DNA of 56,984 nucleotides from Bacteroidales bacterium KA00344 (GTDB lineage: Bacteria > Bacteroidota > Bacteroidia > Bacteroidales > Bacteroidaceae): the NCBI GenBank assembly GCA_001552765.1, contig KQ959452.1, positions 2,692-59,675 on the forward strand, in the 5' to 3' direction. This document shows, in pieces, positions 53,963 to 56,984 of the stretch (position 1 is its first letter; each line of letters starts with the position of its first letter). The notes under the pieces were generated by a model. It was not told the DNA's origin. It saw only the letters and a list, made by a program, of their open reading frames with translations, and did no database searches. A program made the translations under genes and the position numbers.

Positions 53963-56530
53963 ATGAAGATGAAAATTAAAGCAGATTATAGCGACTCTCC
54001 CAAGTGGAAAGAATTGTCTATCAAGTCTAGGCTCCCCGAACAGTTGAACTGTTTGGACGAGATTGCTCATAATTTGTGGTGGTCATGGAACCATGAAGCA
54101 CGTGCTCTGTTCAAGAGTCTCGATGAGAAACTCTTTGAGGAAGTGGAACACAATCCTGTGTTGCTGTTGGAGCGTTTGGGTTACGACCGCAAGGAAGAAA
54201 TCGTGAAAGACCGTGCGCTGATGAAGAGGGTGAAGGATGTTTACGCGTCTTTCCGTGCCTATATGGACGTGAAACCGGATACCAAACGACCTTCTGTGGC
54301 CTATTTCTGTATGGAATTCGGACTGAACCAGACGCTGAAGATTTATTCGGGTGGTCTCGGAATGTTGGCCGGTGACTACCTGAAGGAAGCATCAGACTCC
54401 AATGTAGATATGTGTGCCGTAGGTTTCTTATATCGTTACGGCTATTTCCGCCAGTCTCTGTCTATGGACGGTCAGCAGCTTGCTGAATATGACGCACAGA
54501 ACTTCAACTCCCTGCCCATTGAGCGTGTGCTCGACGAAAATGGAAATCAGGTGGTGGTAGACGTGCCTTATATCAACTATCAGGTGCGTGCACTCGTGTG
54601 GTGTGCCAATGTGGGACGTATCAAGCTGTACTTGCTCGATACCGACAACGACATGAACTCCGAATTCGACCGCCCCATCACCCATGCCCTTTACGGTGGA
54701 GATTGGGAAAACCGCATGAAGCAGGAGATATTGCTCGGTATCGGCGGTATTCTCACACTGAAGAAACTGGGTATCAAGAAAGATATCTATCACTGCAACG
54801 AGGGTCATGCGGCCCTTTGCAACCTGCAGCGTCTCTGTGATTATATAGAGGAGGGATTGACCTTTAATCAGGCTCTGGAACTTGTACGTGCATCATCGCT
54901 CTATACCGTACACACGCCTGTTCCTGCCGGTCATGACTACTTCGATGAGGCCCTCTTTGGCAAATATATGGGTAATTATCCAGCTCGTCTGGGCATCTCT
55001 TGGGATGAGTTTATCGGAATGGGACGCGAGAATCCGGACAACCATGAAGAGAAATTCTGTATGAGTACGTTTGCCTGCAACACCAGCCAGGAAGTGAATG
55101 GCGTGAGCAGGCTGCACGGATGGGTGAGCCAGAAGATGTTCTCGCCAATATGGTCGGGATATTATCCGGAAGAAAACCATGTGGGCTATGTAACCAATGG
55201 CGTGCACATGCCAACTTGGACCGCTACCGAATGGCGGAAAGTTTACGACAAACACTTTGATCCCACTTTCATGAGCGACCAGAGCAACGAGGATATCTGG
55301 CATGCCATTTATGACGTTACCGATGAGGAAATATGGGAAACGCGTCTGGCTCTGAAACAGAAACTCGTGTCATACATCCGCGAGAAGTTTACCCAGTCAT
55401 GGTTGCGCAATCAGGGAGACCCGGCCCGCGTCGTGTCATTGCTTGAGCGCATCAACCCGAACGCGTTGATGATAGGCTTCTGCCGTCGTTTCGCCACTTA
55501 TAAGCGTGCACACCTCCTCTTTACGGACATCGAACGCTTGAACAAGATTGTGAACAATGAGGAACATCCGGTGATCTTCCTCTTCTCCGGAAAGGCACAC
55601 CCTGCCGACGGTGCAGGACAGGGCCTGATCAAGCGCATCTACGAGATTAGCCAGCGTCCTGAATTCCTGGGCAAGATCATTTTCTTGGAGGATTACGATA
55701 TGCAGCTTGCACGTCGTCTTGTTTCGGGTGTAGACATTTGGTTGAACACGCCGACCCGTCCGCTTGAGGCTTCAGGAACATCCGGCGAGAAGGCTGAAAT
55801 GAACGGTGTGGTAAACCTCTCTGTACTCGACGGTTGGTGGGTTGAAGGCTATCGTGAAGGAGCCGGATGGGCACTTCCAGAGGAGCGCACCTATCAAAAT
55901 CAGGCGCATCAGGATCAGCTCGATGCTGCCACCATCTATTCGCTGTTGGAGAACGAGATTATCCCCCTCTACTACAATCGCAATAAGAAGGGCTATAGCA
56001 AAAACTGGATAAAGGTGATCAAAAACTCCATTGCCACCATCGCTCCTCACTATACGATGAAGCGCCAGCTTGACGACTACTACGACAAGTTCTATATCAA
56101 AGAGGCTGCCCGATTCAAGAAACTCTCTGCCAACAACAATAAGTTGGCTAAGGATATAGCACTCTGGAAAGAGACCGTAGCCGAACGCTGGGACAGCATC
56201 CACGTTGTCAGCAAGGATACGGATATCTTCGACAATGGTGGCGAGACCGGTGTGAAGTACACGCTGCGATATGTCATTGACGAGCAGGGCCTCGATGATG
56301 CTGTTGGATTGGAGCTGGTTATATTGAAGCCGGAGACAGACACGTCAGACTATCAGATACACAGTGTGCACGAGTTTAAGCAGGTAGGTCGAGATGGCAA
56401 CAAGTTCACCTTCGAACTCGAATTGGAGCCTGATATTGCGGGCACCTACCGCTCATGTGTGCGTATGTACCCGAAGAATGCGAATTTGCCGCATCGTCAG
56501 GACTTCTGCTACGTGAAGTGGCTCGACTAA
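53963..56530 (+). CDS. glgP: Alpha-glucan (glycogen) phosphorylase, DUF3417 type
   Basis: 855 residues, GT35. An N-terminal DUF3417 domain ([20 protein letters not shown]) marks the shorter glgP class. The [16 protein letters not shown] loop and the active-site [15 protein letters not shown] follow. Lys610 in [14 protein letters not shown] binds PLP, and [10 protein letters not shown] is conserved. The enzyme releases glucose-1-phosphate from glycogen or maltodextrins. No second promoter is obvious in the 144-base gap after the synthase, so co-transcription is likely. It ends at a strong terminator. Confidence 0.94.
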   Translation: MKMKIKADYSDSPKWKELSIKSRLPEQLNCLDEIAHNLWWSWNHEARALFKSLDEKLFEEVEHNPVLLLERLGYDRKEEIVKDRALMKRVKDVYASFRAYMDVKPDTKRPSVAYFCMEFGLNQTLKIYSGGLGMLAGDYLKEASDSNVDMCAVGFLYRYGYFRQSLSMDGQQLAEYDAQNFNSLPIERVLDENGNQVVVDVPYINYQVRALVWCANVGRIKLYLLDTDNDMNSEFDRPITHALYGGDWENRMKQEILLGIGGILTLKKLGIKKDIYHCNEGHAALCNLQRLCDYIEEGLTFNQALELVRASSLYTVHTPVPAGHDYFDEALFGKYMGNYPARLGISWDEFIGMGRENPDNHEEKFCMSTFACNTSQEVNGVSRLHGWVSQKMFSPIWSGYYPEENHVGYVTNGVHMPTWTATEWRKVYDKHFDPTFMSDQSNEDIWHAIYDVTDEEIWETRLALKQKLVSYIREKFTQSWLRNQGDPARVVSLLERINPNALMIGFCRRFATYKRAHLLFTDIERLNKIVNNEEHPVIFLFSGKAHPADGAGQGLIKRIYEISQRPEFLGKIIFLEDYDMQLARRLVSGVDIWLNTPTRPLEASGTSGEKAEMNGVVNLSVLDGWWVEGYREGAGWALPEERTYQNQAHQDQLDAATIYSLLENEIIPLYYNRNKKGYSKNWIKVIKNSIATIAPHYTMKRQLDDYYDKFYIKEAARFKKLSANNNKLAKDIALWKETVAERWDSIHVVSKDTDIFDNGGETGVKYTLRYVIDEQGLDDAVGLELVILKPETDTSDYQIHSVHEFKQVGRDGNKFTFELELEPDIAGTYRSCVRMYPKNANLPHRQDFCYVKWLD

Positions 56531-56663
56531 CAGATGGTTTGACTGTAAGTATCAGTCGATACGGACCATCATCAATTGAGTTTGCTCAATTCTACACGCT
56601 TTGAAAATAAGACAGTTGCTCTTTAGGGACGGCTGCACCTTATGACAAAGACAGTAAAATATT

Positions 56664-56700
56664 CAGGCTGAATTCCATTCAGGAATTCAGCCTGTTTTTT
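56664..56700 (+). terminator. Terminator after glgP
   Basis: CAGGCTGAATTCC pairs perfectly with GGAATTCAGCCTG around ATTCA and is followed by a T-run. Confidence 0.88.
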
Positions 56701-56754
56701 GTGTCCATGACCTTTATACAGGCCTGTTCTTTTGCTTATGGAATTCGGGTAGTT

Positions 56755-56789
56755 CATTCTTCATACTTCATACTTCACTCTTCATTTAA
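56755..56789. repeat. 7-bp repeats (CTTCATA) next to element E
   Basis: CTTCATA, CTTCATA, CTTCACT, CTTCATT in tandem, the complement of the tract at 7439-7497. It abuts the flank of element E. The gap 56531-56984 otherwise holds a terminator, this tract and element E. Confidence 0.72.
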
Positions 56790-56852
56790 TAAAATATTCT
56801 TACCGTTTTTTGAGCATCATTTTCGAGTCATCCAGCGCAAAAAGGGCTGTGT
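56790..56852 (-). repeat. Conserved flank of array E (reverse orientation)
   Basis: AGCGCAAAAAGGGCT at 56834-56848 is the exact reverse complement of 20342-20356, and the preceding TTACCGTTTTTTGAGCAT aligns with the rest of the B flank. Confidence 0.72.
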
Positions 56853-56898
56853 TTTTTCGTTAAAACCGGGCCGAGCTTTCTCAAAAATCACAAGGCTG

Positions 56899-56984
56899 CT
56901 GCGATTGAGGCTTTCTCATTGCATGATTAGGCCTTATCGGTAGTGCGGATGAGGCTCAATCACACTGCGGTTACGCCCTTTTCA
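56899..56984. repeat. 22-bp tandem array E, cut by the window end
   Basis: Units of 22 bases start at 56899, 56921 and 56943; a fourth starts at 56965 and runs out of the window after 20 bases. Cores are GCGATTGAGGC, ATGATTAGGCC, GCGGATGAGGC and GCGGTTACGCC. Confidence 0.83.

Overview
The window reads as chromosomal DNA of an anaerobic Bacteroidota bacterium, most likely Prevotellaceae (Prevotella-like). The reasons are about twenty sites matching the Bacteroidota -7 promoter box (TAnnTTTG) and weak Shine-Dalgarno sequences. Gene content agrees: a type IX secretion cargo domain (CHU_C), a PorT-like barrel, a putative porin, DUF4468 and DUF4293 proteins, a bacterial serine palmitoyltransferase, MenA, pyruvate:ferredoxin oxidoreductase, and a GT3 glycogen synthase beside a DUF3417-type phosphorylase. 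The species cannot be fixed from sequence alone. No phage, insertion sequence, CRISPR array or resistance gene was seen.

Layout: 0.5-2.7 kb, a secreted histidine phosphatase and a lipoprotein nuclease with overlapping ends. 2.7-7.3 kb (minus), a TPR protein, UvrA and a T9SS cargo protein. 7.7-11.4 kb, a LysM/periplasmic-binding protein, a PorT-like barrel and a POT-family transporter. 12.2-14.9 kb, flavin reductase, HAD nucleotidase and MATE exporter, then tRNA-Tyr. 15.3-19.8 kb, a conserved hypothetical protein, a PrsW-type protease, an Ala-rich lipoprotein and the bamD-rpoZ-DUF4293 cluster. 20.6-27.9 kb, UvrB, a DUF4468/small membrane protein/porin group, MenA and an HD hydrolase. 28.2-34.7 kb (minus), a PafA-like phosphatase, NifJ and an AAA ATPase. 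35.6-45.1 kb, an ATP-grasp-like protein, a C69 dipeptidase, a DEAD-box helicase and the lon-tgt-lptF/G cluster. 45.4-50.9 kb, a GT39 transferase, TrmN6, a lipid kinase and serine palmitoyltransferase. 51-56.5 kb, two small envelope proteins, then glycogen synthase and glycogen phosphorylase.

Most genes are ordinary housekeeping and envelope functions. Visible partnerships are nucleotide excision repair (UvrA and UvrB, not adjacent), glycogen turnover (synthase and phosphorylase in tandem), outer membrane assembly (BamD, LptF/G), phosphate release outside the cytoplasm (histidine phosphatase, nuclease, PafA-like enzyme) and sphingolipid synthesis (SPT beside a divergent lipid kinase).

The unusual material is between the genes. 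Five intergenic loci (about 11.7, 20.2, 35.1, 48.1 and 56.9 kb) carry a tandem array of a degenerate 22-bp, nearly palindromic unit. Four arrays have exactly five units and the fifth is cut by the window end. At least four of the loci share a conserved flanking arm. Two further arrays, at 27.95 and 35.35 kb, have different sequences but the same 22-bp period. A separate 7-bp repeat family (core TTCAY) occurs at five sites and at one of them encodes the C-terminus and stop codon of TrmN6. Together these look like an undescribed minisatellite/MITE-like repeat system.
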